DNA of 64,000 nt from Agaribacterium haliotis (GTDB lineage Bacteria > Pseudomonadota > Gammaproteobacteria > Pseudomonadales > Cellvibrionaceae), in the NCBI RefSeq assembly GCF_002312815.1, contig NZ_NKQJ01000007.1, positions 62,001 through 126,000 of the forward strand. Direction: 5' to 3'. This document shows positions 26,815 to 36,382 of the stretch, piece after piece. Position numbers and translations under genes: made by a program. The notes beneath the pieces were generated by a model. That model had not been told where the DNA came from. It made no database searches and worked only from the letters and a program-made list of their open reading frames with translations. Positions within the stretch are counted from its first letter, which is position 1. The number at the start of each line of letters is the position of its first letter.

Positions 26815-28029
26815 ATGTCCCAGACAAGCCAAAGCCGTTTTGCCTACTGGTCTTTTATTAGCTTAATGGCGCTGATCTTCTCGCTGTCGCCGTTTGCGAT
26901 CGATATGTACTTGCCGGCGCTGCCGAATATGGCGGCTTATTTTCAAAGTTCCATCGACGCAATGGAGGCCTCGGTGGCTGTGTATTTGATGGCTTTTGCC
27001 GCGGGCCAGCTTGTTTTTGGAGCCATCGCCGACAGTGTGAATAAGGCCAGGCTATTGCTTGTTGGCATGGGCGTATTTGCACTGGCGAGTATCATGCTTG
27101 CTTACAGTGAACAGTTGTTATCGCTTTATAGTTGGCGCGCTGTGCAAGCATTTGCCGGCGGCAGCGCCGTGGTGGTGCTGCCACTCATTCACCAGCACTT
27201 TGATGCGCGCCAAAGCAATAAAGTGATCAGTTATGTGATGGCCTGTGTGGTGATCGCGCCGATGATTGCACCGCTGATAGGCAGCCAGATTTTACTTGTC
27301 GCAGGTTGGCAAGGCATATTTTTTGTGCTGGCAGCACTTAGTGTCGCAACGATGCTTTTGCAGCTGCGTTTGCTGCCTTCGCGCGGTTTTGATTCAGCAA
27401 ACAAAGCCTTTAGTTTTAAGCGTTTATTAGAAGGCTATAAAAGCATATTTAAAAACCGCCAAGCGCTGGCGCTGGTGTTAACCGGAGGCAGTGCTTTTGC
27501 TGGCATGTTTGCATTTATTTCCGGCGCGCCGTTTGTTTATATTGAATATTTTTCTGTTAGTCCAAGTCTATTTAGTGTGCTGCTTGCAGTCGGTGCACTG
27601 GCAATGATGCTGGCCAATATTGCCAATGCGCGTTTATTAAACCGCGTATCTGCGAGGAAAAAGCTACTGCTTTTCACGCCGCTGTTTGCGTTAAGTGGTG
27701 CGTTTTTAGCTGCGGTGGCGACATTAAACTTAGCTTTGCCCTATGTTGTTGCAGGCATTGTGTTGTATATGGCTGCGCTGGGTTTGATTAGTGCCAATGC
27801 GATATCGGCCGCCATGCAGGCGGCGGATGAGCACGCGGGTGTACTCGCCGGTGTCAGCGGTGTATTGCAGTTTGGCCTTGGGGCCTTAGCCAGCGCGCTG
27901 GTTGCCGCTGGCCAAAGTCAGGATGCAACAACCATGGCTTATACGATGGCCGCGTGTGCAGTATTGGCCGTGATCTGTGTTGCAGTAACTGGCACTGACT
28001 CGGAAAACTTAGTGGGGCAAAAGGCATGA
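26815..28029 (+). CDS. Bcr/CflA-family multidrug efflux MFS transporter
   Basis: 404 residues, about 12 membrane helices. The TM1 motif SPFAIDMYLPALPNMAAYF is diagnostic for the Bcr/CflA drug:H+ antiporters, followed by AAGQLVFGAIADSVNKARLL and the WRAVQAFAGGSAVVVLP region in place of the usual RxxQ(G/A) motif. Its last four bases overlap the start of the pirin gene (ATGA), so they are translationally coupled. Divergent LysR gene upstream. Probable export of a toxic small molecule. Confidence 0.9.
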   Translation: MSQTSQSRFAYWSFISLMALIFSLSPFAIDMYLPALPNMAAYFQSSIDAMEASVAVYLMAFAAGQLVFGAIADSVNKARLLLVGMGVFALASIMLAYSEQLLSLYSWRAVQAFAGGSAVVVLPLIHQHFDARQSNKVISYVMACVVIAPMIAPLIGSQILLVAGWQGIFFVLAALSVATMLLQLRLLPSRGFDSANKAFSFKRLLEGYKSIFKNRQALALVLTGGSAFAGMFAFISGAPFVYIEYFSVSPSLFSVLLAVGALAMMLANIANARLLNRVSARKKLLLFTPLFALSGAFLAAVATLNLALPYVVAGIVLYMAALGLISANAISAAMQAADEHAGVLAGVSGVLQFGLGALASALVAAGQSQDATTMAYTMAACAVLAVICVAVTGTDSENLVGQKA

Positions 28030-28907
28030 ATAAAAATTGTGAGCGCGGTGAAACAGCTGTGCAGGGTGTCCATGAAAAGCAAGGCAGTGCATTGCAAAAT
28101 AAGGTACAGGTAAAAAGAATTATTAAAAAAAAGGCGGGCAGCCCGGCCTATATTCGCGCAAATACCGTCGACGAACTTAAACCTTGGGTGTTATTTGATG
28201 CCGGCACGGTGGCCAAAACAGCGATGGACATTGATTGGCACCCTCATTCGGGTGTGGCGACAATTACCCTGCCGTACGACACTGCGCTGATGCATGAGGA
28301 TTCCCTGGGCAATAAACAAACGGTTCACAGCCGCGGGCTACAATATATGGCCAGTGGCTCGGGTGTTTGGCACAAAGAAAGTTACCGCGCGAAGAAAACA
28401 ATTGGCGTGTTGCAGCTGTGGTTATTGCTTGGCCCCGAAGAAGAAACAAACGATGCAAGCTATATGGATTTACAGCCGCAGGATATAGCCGAGTGTGACG
28501 GCGTTCGTGTTTTGCTTGGTCAATATCGCGGCCTGCAATCGCCAGTACCGGTGCAGCACCCGGTAAGCTATCTTCATATACGTTTAAAAGCGGGCGATCA
28601 TTTTAACTGGCAGCCACCGCGCAAGCAGAACCGGGGTTTTATTTATGTGTTGTCCGGCGAGCTTGAATTACAGGGTACAACAATAAAATCCGAAGAGCTG
28701 GCCCAGTTGCAGGCGTGGCCAACACAGGCTGCGCCACAACTGCATATGCGCGCTGTGGGCGATAGCGAACTGGTGCTCGCGTTGGCCGAGCCCTGGCCTT
28801 ATCAGATGCTTCGCCACTACGGTCAGGTGCATACCAGTGCCGAGGCCTTAAAGCGCGGCAGTCAGACCATTCAAAAACTTGCCGGCAAGCAAAGTGCGCT
28901 GCGCTAA
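28026..28907 (+). CDS. Pirin family protein
   Basis: 293 residues. Two cupin domains of pirin type; the N-terminal one keeps the metal ligands in DWHPHSGVATITL and the later His/Glu of GVWHKES. The C-terminal cupin (LKAGDHFNWQPP...GFIYVLSGELEL) resembles the second half of YhhW-like quercetinases. Bacterial pirins can open flavonols or bind regulatory partners. The first 30 residues are a poorly conserved extension, so the true start may be internal. Coupled to the upstream transporter. Confidence 0.88.
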   Translation: MNKNCERGETAVQGVHEKQGSALQNKVQVKRIIKKKAGSPAYIRANTVDELKPWVLFDAGTVAKTAMDIDWHPHSGVATITLPYDTALMHEDSLGNKQTVHSRGLQYMASGSGVWHKESYRAKKTIGVLQLWLLLGPEEETNDASYMDLQPQDIAECDGVRVLLGQYRGLQSPVPVQHPVSYLHIRLKAGDHFNWQPPRKQNRGFIYVLSGELELQGTTIKSEELAQLQAWPTQAAPQLHMRAVGDSELVLALAEPWPYQMLRHYGQVHTSAEALKRGSQTIQKLAGKQSALR

Positions 28908-28946
28908 TTTATAGACAGGGGCAACAAGGCTCTAAATATCAGATGG

Positions 28947-29942
28947 CTACGCAGTTGCAAAATGCGCAGTAGCGTCTGCCGCCCTAAGTTGCCAGTTAAT
29001 GCCGGTTTTTTCTTCTGTCAGTGTCCAAAGCCTTGCGGCTATTTCGTGATCCAAAGCAAAATTTTCGAGCTTGCATTCGCCGACAGGGCCGACCCAGTTT
29101 AACGGGCCGGTCGGGCCGTAGTAGGCCAGCTGTTTTATCTTATCCTCGGTTGCACACATAAGTTCTGGATAACAACCTTTTTCGGCCGATTGCACCATCG
29201 GTGACATCGCCATAAGTGAAAACATAAGCCTGGAAAAAAAGCTTGCCTTGTGATTAATTAGCGACGTTTTTGAGGCGCCGGGGTGACAGACATAGACCTT
29301 AACCGCTTTGCCCGCTTTTTTAATACGCCGCTGCAATTCGTAAGCAAACATCATCTGCGCTAATTTGCTGTGACAATAGGTGTTGTTTGCGTGGTAGTTG
29401 GTATCCCAGTTTATATCGTCAAACTGTATGGTTTTGATTCCCATTTTATAGCCTTCGCTGCCAACCATTACAATGCGGCCAGCGCTTTTGTTAAGCCTTT
29501 CAAATAAGCGATTACATAAAATAAAGTGGCCAAAATAATTCACCGCAAGGTGGCTTTCAAAACCGTCAACGGTTATTTCCTGCTTGGCGACTTGGGCGAT
29601 GGCAGCGTTGCAAATTAGTGCGTCGATATGCGGCAGAGTTTCGAGCACTTGCTCTGCAGCCTTGTGAACGCATGCCTGTACGGAAAGATCCATTTGTATA
29701 AAGCTCACATCGGCGCCTTCACCAAATTCCTGTTTTAAATCGGCAATGGCGATATCGGATTTTTCAGCACTGCGATTAAGCATCAGCACTTTTGCCGATT
29801 TTGAAAGTAATATGCGTGCAGCTTGAAAGCCCGCACCTGTATTGGCACCGGTGATCACATAGCTTTTACCTTTGAGAGAGCCGATTTGATCCGGCGTCCA
29901 TCCTTTTGCTGAAAATGCTGTGTCGCTTGTCATTGTCGCCAT
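28947..29942 (-). CDS. Short-chain dehydrogenase/reductase
   Basis: 331 residues, long for the family, as in retinol dehydrogenase or protochlorophyllide reductase-like members. Nucleotide-binding motif TGANTGAGFQAA near residue 32, NAA motif (ALICNAAIAQ), catalytic Ser in VMVGSEGYK, and YxxxK as YCHSKLAQ. The substrate is unknown. The start could be the first or the second of two close Met codons (29942 or 29933). It lies convergent with the pirin gene and divergent from a decayed LysR gene, a common pairing of SDR with LysR that supports the idea that the regulator once controlled it. Confidence 0.88.
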   Translation of the reverse strand: MATMTSDTAFSAKGWTPDQIGSLKGKSYVITGANTGAGFQAARILLSKSAKVLMLNRSAEKSDIAIADLKQEFGEGADVSFIQMDLSVQACVHKAAEQVLETLPHIDALICNAAIAQVAKQEITVDGFESHLAVNYFGHFILCNRLFERLNKSAGRIVMVGSEGYKMGIKTIQFDDINWDTNYHANNTYCHSKLAQMMFAYELQRRIKKAGKAVKVYVCHPGASKTSLINHKASFFSRLMFSLMAMSPMVQSAEKGCYPELMCATEDKIKQLAYYGPTGPLNWVGPVGECKLENFALDHEIAARLWTLTEEKTGINWQLRAADATAHFATA

Positions 29943-30113
29943 CCTTTGTTGTTTGGCTTTTTTTACTATGCCGCTTATTTTATTGCGCTTTATTGTGAGC
30001 CTTGGCGCTCAATGCTAGCTGCGCAGCGCTTGCAGTTGAGTCAGGCCTTGGTAGTTTAGTTTGCGATTGTACGGGGCTTATGTATAGCAAGTTTACAAGG
30101 CGATTGTGAATAG

Positions 30114-30725
30114 AGCGCGGCCATCTTGTCGTCAATAGCTGTTTTACCTATCGGTTGTGGTGAAAAACTGATGCCGTTTGCCGAGCGTGTTGAAGAAGAA
30201 ATGATCGCCGCTTCTCGCATGGTGGTTGGGCGCGAGGCAGATGTCTCAATTCGTGTGGCCAATGAAGTCAGTGATGATGTTGCCGGGAGGCGCCTTTTAC
30301 AAATGTCACAAGCGGCTTATTGCAGCCGGGCTTACGCTGAGACGGTGCAGGATAACAGCGGAGAAGGCCTGCATTTTATTGGCTGGCACGAAGCGCAAGG
30401 CGAGCGATCCGCACCGTGGCTAAAAGAGAGTTATTACCCTAAAGCGACATTAAAACACCGGGTATCTGCGCTGGTACCACTTATTAACCTTGCGGCTTCT
30501 GGTTTAGGCATGGCGTATTTGGCTTGTAATCTCGGTGACCGGCACCCGAACCTGGTCTGGGCGCCGTTTCAAAAACCGCTGGCCTATCGCAGCCTGTGGT
30601 TACTGTTACACAAAGATCTTAGAAAAACGGCGCGCATACGCTGTTTGGTCGATTTTTTGGCCGAGCGTATTCAGGCCAGGCGCAGTGAATTTTGGGTTGA
30701 GGGTACGGTTAAAGTGCGCAGTTAA
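30114..30725 (+). pseudogene. Decayed LysR regulator lacking HTH and part of effector domain
   Basis: The frame is open from 30114 after TAG; a TTG at 30126 is the only upstream start candidate. The residues GEKLMPFAERVEEEMIAASR match the linker helix of LysR proteins, but the helix-turn-helix before it is missing. After VVGRE the sequence jumps straight to ADVSIRVANEVSDDVAG, which in intact relatives comes roughly 50 residues later. So the start of the effector domain has been deleted in frame, with the join at a shared RE/AD motif. The rest (CSRAYAE...LVDFLAERI) is well kept to TAA. It cannot bind DNA in the normal way. Confidence 0.8.
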
Positions 30726-30821
30726 ACTGTGTTTGTTATTTAGGCCCGAGCTGCTTTATTCACAACAAGAGCTTAGCGAGCGACTAAAGCCTTTTGTTAG
30801 CCCTAGCAGCCCGCTAGTGTT

Positions 30822-32084
30822 CTACTTAGCTTGCGAACTTGGTTTAAACACTGGCCGCTTATCCAGCTGTTTTTGATCAAAAGGTTGATTTTGAAAAAAC
30901 TTCGGATAATAAAACGCTCTCAGTTCGGCGTGGAATGCACGCACTCGATCCTGGTAGTGAATACTCGATGTTTGATCTGTCTTTGCTAAAGCTTGAAGTG
31001 AACGTTCGAGAAAAGCGGGCGGTGATAACACAGATGCCCAATGCGCAATCTGATCGCGGCGTATCTTTCCATCGCGGTAGGCTTTGCTCAGCGTTTTTGT
31101 GCGCTGATCACCAACTTGTTGGAAGGCGTAGTACCACGGCCATTCGAATGAACTTTCGACAGCTTTATAGTCAGACCACTTGGGGTGCTCTGCAAAAAAA
31201 GCATTCATAGTTTCTTGTTTCGGTAAATCCCAGGCGTCATTTACCGTCTCGCGTTGCAGCATTAAAATATCAGCACCAGAGGGCATATCGGTGCTTCGGT
31301 CACTGATTAGTTTTATACCCGCTGGAAAAACAACCGCAAGGCACAGCCACAAGCCGATAAGTGACATTAGAATAAACGAGCTTGGTTTTTTTAAAGAGGA
31401 AAAAACGCTGCATAGCAGTGTCCAGATGGCTGTATTAATTAGAACAAATAACAGCGCCTTGCTGAGTGTTGCAGCTTTGGTGCCGGCGATAAGCCCAGCT
31501 ATTAGCAGCGGCACAGCGATACATAAATAGGCCGACGCAGAGAGAATAAAGCTGCGTGTTAACCACAGTGAGCCGTTGGCGGATGTCAGCTGTAATAGTT
31601 CAAAACGCCCGGCGCTGCGCTCGCTGGATTTAATATCGTAAAGCAAGATAATCAGTAACAACGGAAATACAAAGGCGGCAAAAAATGCGAAATCAAAGCG
31701 GCCGATGAGTGCAACAACGGGGTTATCTGCATCGCGTTCATAAATTTGACCTTCCAGCGCAAGCATGCGAATTCGGTGTTTCCACGGTTGAAGCTCGCGC
31801 TGGCCCAGCGCCGCAAAGGCAAAGTCAGATGGCGCATCGTAAGTAATGTGAAAACTGTAATACGCGGCGCTGCCCCAGTCTTTGAGCTTTTCTGAGCTGG
31901 CGTTGCGATCTTGTTGGTCTGCTTTGAGCAGGTGTTGAATATCTGTTTTTTGCTGCTGAACCTCTATTAGGCCAGAGCCCAGCGAAAGGCTGGCAAGCAC
32001 AACCGTAACCAGCATGTAAAAAGTTACAGTACGATCACGGCCTATAAATTTGGCTTCACGCAATAAAGCTTGCGGGGAAATCAT
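30822..32084 (-). CDS. ABC-2 type permease, DUF3526 family (second subunit)
   Basis: About 420 residues from ATG 32082-32084, whose ATGA overlaps the stop of the preceding permease gene. One N-terminal membrane helix, a long extracytoplasmic region (about 45-130), then five or so helices (FDFAFFAAFVFPLLLIILLYDIKSSERSAGRFELL...) and a second soluble segment. The DIKSSERSAGRFELL motif after the second helix is typical of ABC-2 permeases. Last gene of a TonB receptor/ATPase/permease/permease operon. Such cassettes are generally thought to export or extrude something, but the substrate is unknown. Confidence 0.85.
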   Translation of the reverse strand: MISPQALLREAKFIGRDRTVTFYMLVTVVLASLSLGSGLIEVQQQKTDIQHLLKADQQDRNASSEKLKDWGSAAYYSFHITYDAPSDFAFAALGQRELQPWKHRIRMLALEGQIYERDADNPVVALIGRFDFAFFAAFVFPLLLIILLYDIKSSERSAGRFELLQLTSANGSLWLTRSFILSASAYLCIAVPLLIAGLIAGTKAATLSKALLFVLINTAIWTLLCSVFSSLKKPSSFILMSLIGLWLCLAVVFPAGIKLISDRSTDMPSGADILMLQRETVNDAWDLPKQETMNAFFAEHPKWSDYKAVESSFEWPWYYAFQQVGDQRTKTLSKAYRDGKIRRDQIAHWASVLSPPAFLERSLQALAKTDQTSSIHYQDRVRAFHAELRAFYYPKFFQNQPFDQKQLDKRPVFKPSSQAK

Positions 32085-33517
32085 GGTTTTAAGCTCCTGC
32101 TGGATGCGAATAAAACGCACAAAATAACGGCCAACCAGCTCAGCATGATGCTAATTGAGTATGACGCTTGGCGAAGGCGCGCGGGGCTATCTGCCGCATC
32201 AAACCTGAAGTTGTCGAGTACTTGCCAGTTGGAGGCATCAACGCGGGCGCGCAGCCACGAGGCTTTGTCTTTGTTGCGATTAATATCGTCTTGATACGAA
32301 AGCTTTTCAACATGCGCGCTGTTTAAGCCCTGAACAAAGTTGTAGCGCAGCTCTTCGGCTTGCCTTAAAAACTGGTGGTAGTGTTGAAGGTCTGTTGCTG
32401 AGATTGCGCGAGAGGCAAAGGCCACAGCCAAGCTTGGGCTTAGCCAGGCAAACTGTTGCAGTGTTTTAGCTTGCTTAAGCTCTTGCTGCATGCGCTGCTC
32501 TGCGTAGCGAACAAGTACTTCGGTGAGTTTTTCTTCCCCCTCTTTGGCAACAAGCCCTCTGAAATTTACCGGCAGCTGTTCAACGCTATCAACTTGATAT
32601 TGCTTGAGTAGTTCATCACGTAGCCTTGCAAAAGCAGGGTCGTTGGCGTTGTGCCCGTCACCCAGTTTGCGAAGTTCTGCAAGCATGCTCAAATCTGTTG
32701 CTATCTTGCCCGGTAAGGGCGATGTTTGCGATACCACGGTGACGGCCATTGATGGCAAAACCAGTGCTACAGTCAGCCAAACAACGGTTAACGTGGTTAA
32801 TATGCTCGAGCGTTTAATAATTAGCACTGATAACAATATTGAAAACAAGCACCACAGTACAAGGTAAACAAAATAAACGGCAATGAGAGCAACTACGGAT
32901 AAAAGCTTCTCACCCGCGTATAGCGAATATAAAGCGCTTAATACTAGTGGCAGCAACAACAGTGACGCGAAGCTTAATAGCGCTAAGCTTTTGCCATAAA
33001 TAATAGTTAGGGGCTTTAAACCTTGAGCTAAAAGTGGGATTAGCAGTTTTGCTTCTCTTTCACGGGCTATGGCGCTGTGGCCCAATAAAATAATAAGTAG
33101 CGGCGCAAACAGTTGGTAGACCAGCGCTGGTGTTAACCAGGCTAGACCGCCTAGGTTTGTGCTTGCATCCGAGTGGGCAAACATCGCGGTATTTTGGCGG
33201 TGGCCTTCTAAAAAAATTGATTGGCCGGTTACTGGGTCAAGGCCTGGGTCAAACACTGCTAGGGGCATGGTTGAACGGTAAACGTAGTGGCCGTAGTGCA
33301 CCATGCGATGCGGGTGCCGGTCGGGCTGGGCTAAAAATGTTTGTTCAGCAAGCTGCTGTTGTTGCTCTCGCACTTGCTGTTCTGTTTGCATGCGTACTGC
33401 AGTAACAATGCTGGTTGTCACTAACAACAAAACAAACAGTGCAAAAGCGCTGACACTCAGTTGTGAGCGCAGCCAGTATCGCCATTCGCTGGCAGCAATG
33501 CTTAACACTTGTTTCAT
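32081..33517 (-). CDS. ABC-2 type permease, DUF3526 family (first subunit)
   Basis: 478 residues. N-terminal helix (VSAFALFVLLLVTTSIV), a soluble domain with a His-rich stretch (PDRHPHRMVHYGHYVY), then helices starting LTPALVYQLFAPLLIILLGHSAIAREREAKLL and a second soluble insert (about 280-430) before the last helix. The architecture matches its neighbour, so the two probably form a heterodimer with the ATPase. It overlaps both neighbours by 4 bases (ATGA). The His-rich loop could contact metal, which would fit the zinc-type operator upstream, but this is inference. Confidence 0.87.
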   Translation of the reverse strand: MKQVLSIAASEWRYWLRSQLSVSAFALFVLLLVTTSIVTAVRMQTEQQVREQQQQLAEQTFLAQPDRHPHRMVHYGHYVYRSTMPLAVFDPGLDPVTGQSIFLEGHRQNTAMFAHSDASTNLGGLAWLTPALVYQLFAPLLIILLGHSAIAREREAKLLIPLLAQGLKPLTIIYGKSLALLSFASLLLLPLVLSALYSLYAGEKLLSVVALIAVYFVYLVLWCLFSILLSVLIIKRSSILTTLTVVWLTVALVLPSMAVTVVSQTSPLPGKIATDLSMLAELRKLGDGHNANDPAFARLRDELLKQYQVDSVEQLPVNFRGLVAKEGEEKLTEVLVRYAEQRMQQELKQAKTLQQFAWLSPSLAVAFASRAISATDLQHYHQFLRQAEELRYNFVQGLNSAHVEKLSYQDDINRNKDKASWLRARVDASNWQVLDNFRFDAADSPARLRQASYSISIMLSWLAVILCVLFASSRSLKP

Positions 33518-34257
33518 TGTTTACGATCCGTGGGCGAGCGGCTAAGTTGCTGCTGTGGGTTTGAAAAAGCCTGGTGCACCAATTCGGTATCGATGCTTTG
33601 GCCATCTGCCGAGCTGAACTCGCCAACTAAAACACCGTCGCGAAGCAGGCCGATTTTATCGGCAACCTGGCATGCGCCGTATACATCGTGGCTTACCATC
33701 AATATGGTTTTACCCCGGTCGGCAAGGTTGCGAACGATCGTGTGAAACTCATCAATTGCACTTGGGTCGAGGCCGGATGTTGGCTCATCAAGCAGTAAAA
33801 TTTCGGTATCGCGCAATATCGCTAGGGCGATAGCTACTTTTTGGCGCATGCCTTTGGAATAGTTGCGCAACGTTTGTTGGCGTGCTGATGTAGCTAAAGA
33901 TACCTGGTCTAGCGCAGCGTCGATGGCGCAGGCTTGAGCTTGCTTACCGGCAAGCTCGAGAAAATAACGAATATTTTCAGTTGCGTTTAAATGCTCGTAC
34001 AGGGAGGCGGATTCTGGCAGGTAGGCAATCTTTTTGCGAGCTGTTACTAAGTCTTCGCTTAATTCTTTTTGGTCGACTCGCAGGTGCCCAGAAGTGGGCT
34101 GTAAAAAACCTAAGAAGCACAGTAAGGTGCTGGATTTACCTGCGCCATTACCTCCGAGTAAGGCGTAGACTTCGCCTTTGGCTACGGAGAAAGAAATTCC
34201 GCGCAAAACCTCCTTGTTTGCGCGTTTAAGATAAAGTGAATCGGCTTGTAGTTTCAT
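33514..34257 (-). CDS. ABC transporter ATP-binding protein
   Basis: 247 residues from ATG 34255-34257 (MKLQADSLYLKR); the longer frame to 34482 runs into the receptor gene and has no family match. Walker A GGNGAGKSS, Q-loop region YLPESASLYEHL, signature RNYSKGMRQKVAIA (degenerate SGGQ, as often in ABC-2 ATPases), Walker B ILLLDEPTSGLDP, and switch His in MVSHD. It powers the two DUF3526 permeases encoded directly downstream. It starts 5 bases after the receptor stop, so all four genes are one transcription unit. Confidence 0.92.
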   Translation of the reverse strand: MKLQADSLYLKRANKEVLRGISFSVAKGEVYALLGGNGAGKSSTLLCFLGFLQPTSGHLRVDQKELSEDLVTARKKIAYLPESASLYEHLNATENIRYFLELAGKQAQACAIDAALDQVSLATSARQQTLRNYSKGMRQKVAIALAILRDTEILLLDEPTSGLDPSAIDEFHTIVRNLADRGKTILMVSHDVYGACQVADKIGLLRDGVLVGEFSSADGQSIDTELVHQAFSNPQQQLSRSPTDRKQ

Positions 34258-34261
34258 AGCA

Positions 34262-36382
34262 TTAAAACTTAAATGAGCTTGAAATTCGGAAGTTGCGCGG
34301 TGCACCCGGTTGAACCCAGGTATCGGAAAAAGAATTTGGGTAATAGGTTTCGTCAAACAGATTGTTAACTTCCAGGCGAAGCTCGATAGCCTGGGTAAGA
34401 TCATAAGCGCTAAACAGGCGTACGGTGGTGTAGCTGGGTAACTCAAAATCCTGGCCAAAATAACCATTGCGTTCGCCGACATAGACTAAGCCGCCACCCA
34501 AATCCAGTGCTTTTCCGGCAACAAACCATTGCTGTACAAGTTGCAAACTGAGCTGGTGTTCGGGAATATTTAAAAGTGGGCTACCTGCGGTAATTTCGTA
34601 GCCAAAATTGGGGTCGTAGAAATCGTTGGTGGTTTTGGCATCAACATAGGCATAAGAAGCCCACAGGCTTAGATCCGATGTTAACTGGCCGTTAAGGTCG
34701 AGTTCAAAACCTTCACTTTCGGCTTGACCAATGGCCAGCGAGTTCCAATTTTCATCGACGGTTAGAATATTATCTTGTTCAACTTTGAAAACCGTTGCAG
34801 TCCCGACAACTCTGCCTTCATTTAAGTCAAATTTAAGTCCGGCTTCGATGGACGTCGATTGGTTGGGTTCGTGGCCGTTGCCATCGGCATCACCACCGGA
34901 AAGCGGGCGGAAGTTTTCGCCGTAGCTGCTATACAGGGTAAACGATGGGTTCAGGGCATAGACCAGCCCAAGCTGCGGGCTTAAACGGCTCTCTGTCTGT
35001 TTAGTTGTTGTGCTTTGCTCGTTTTCAAAATAATTGCCGCGGTTTTTGAGTGTTTGCGAATAGTCGTCGTAGCGCGCGCCGATGCGAATATCGAGTTTGT
35101 CACTGAGACTAATTTGATCCTGCAGGTAGATACCGTTGGACTTTTGCGTTTCCACCTGGTTGGTTTGGGTTTGATTCGGTTCTGGCAGCGGGTAGGCTCC
35201 ATAGACAGGATTATAAACATTGATGTATTGATCGCCGCGAATGCGCAGCAGCAGCTGATCGTTCTCAAATTCATCGGCGTCGATACCGATAATCAAGCGG
35301 TGTCTTAAGCCTGCTGTGTCGAATTCACCGCTTATTTCCCCGCGCAGCACTTGATAACTCGCATCGTAGTCGCGGTAGCGTCGAAAACGATTAAACTCTC
35401 CGTCTTTTGAGACTTCGCCAAAGCCGTTTTCTGTTGCATAACCTTCAAGAGATGTATCTCTTAAATTCATGCCGAGCAGCGCACTCCAGCTGTCATTAAA
35501 GGTGTACTGATACTCAAGTTGATGGCCAAGCACATCGGTTTCAATCGGGCCATCGCCCGGTTCACCTAAAAAACGACTTTCTGGAAGTTTGCCAAGCTTG
35601 CCGTCAATGGCCACCACGCCCCGGTCAAAAGGAATTTCCTGGTGGCTGTATTCAAGCTCGTAATTGAGCTGGCTGTTGTTATTTAAGTGCCAGACAAAAG
35701 ATGGGCTGAAACCCTGCTTGTTTGTTTCAATGGTATCGCGATAGCTCTTGGCATCTTCATAAAAACCGACCAAACGAATAGCGATGGCGTCACTCAGTGT
35801 TGTGTTCCAATCGATATCGCCGCGATAGGTGTCGAAGCTACCGGCGCTCAGCCGCAATTCACCGCCGCGCGCCATTGTTGCTCGCTTGGTGATTAGATTA
35901 ATGGTTCCGCCGGGTTCGCCGCGGCCAAAGAGTGCGGCTCGCGGGCCTTTTAATACTTCAACGGCTTCGACACCAGACAGGTCTCGTGGGCCGCCAAAGC
36001 CGCGGCCGGCGTTAAAGCCGTTAACCAGATAATTGCTGGGTAGGTTTTCATCTCCAACAAAACCGCGAATGGCAAAACTGTTCCACAAGCCACCAAAGTT
36101 ATTTTGGCGGGCGATCGAAGCGGAAAGATCCAGCGCGTCAGTTAAATCGACGGCCCCTGCATCAACTAGGGTTTTTGTATCGATTTTTAGTTCTGCCTGA
36201 GGAATTTCCAGCGGCGCGAAGTCCCCCTGGTAAGCTTGTCGTTGACCGGTAACAACGATGTTCTCAACTTTTTTATTTTTATCGGCACTATCTGTATTTG
36301 TTTGGGCTGTGCTGAGACCGGCTCCTAGTAGAGAAAAGCTTACGGTTGAAAACAGCACCGTTTGCTTAACGGCTTTATTCAC
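34262..36382 (-). CDS. TonB-dependent receptor, siderophore-type; possible zinc/metallophore receptor
   Basis: 706 residues starting with GTG 36380-36382. Signal peptide (VLFSTVSFSLLGAGLSTAQ), TonB-box-like ENIVVTGQRQ, plug domain (DALDLSASIARQNNFGG...SFAIRGFVGD, GVEAVEVLKGPRAALFGRGEPGGTINLITKRA) and a 22-strand-type barrel ending NFRISSSFKF with terminal Phe. The sequence class is that of ferric-siderophore receptors. However, the operator upstream is the same palindrome that precedes the zinc-sparing pyrC-folE2-thrS unit, so uptake of zinc or a zinc-metallophore complex is the better guess. First gene of the four-gene operon. Confidence 0.88.
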   Translation of the reverse strand: MNKAVKQTVLFSTVSFSLLGAGLSTAQTNTDSADKNKKVENIVVTGQRQAYQGDFAPLEIPQAELKIDTKTLVDAGAVDLTDALDLSASIARQNNFGGLWNSFAIRGFVGDENLPSNYLVNGFNAGRGFGGPRDLSGVEAVEVLKGPRAALFGRGEPGGTINLITKRATMARGGELRLSAGSFDTYRGDIDWNTTLSDAIAIRLVGFYEDAKSYRDTIETNKQGFSPSFVWHLNNNSQLNYELEYSHQEIPFDRGVVAIDGKLGKLPESRFLGEPGDGPIETDVLGHQLEYQYTFNDSWSALLGMNLRDTSLEGYATENGFGEVSKDGEFNRFRRYRDYDASYQVLRGEISGEFDTAGLRHRLIIGIDADEFENDQLLLRIRGDQYINVYNPVYGAYPLPEPNQTQTNQVETQKSNGIYLQDQISLSDKLDIRIGARYDDYSQTLKNRGNYFENEQSTTTKQTESRLSPQLGLVYALNPSFTLYSSYGENFRPLSGGDADGNGHEPNQSTSIEAGLKFDLNEGRVVGTATVFKVEQDNILTVDENWNSLAIGQAESEGFELDLNGQLTSDLSLWASYAYVDAKTTNDFYDPNFGYEITAGSPLLNIPEHQLSLQLVQQWFVAGKALDLGGGLVYVGERNGYFGQDFELPSYTTVRLFSAYDLTQAIELRLEVNNLFDETYYPNSFSDTWVQPGAPRNFRISSSFKF

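Noticed and set aside
30735-30821. Small ORF after the LysR remnant
   Set aside because: No start with ribosome site and no family match; likely chance.
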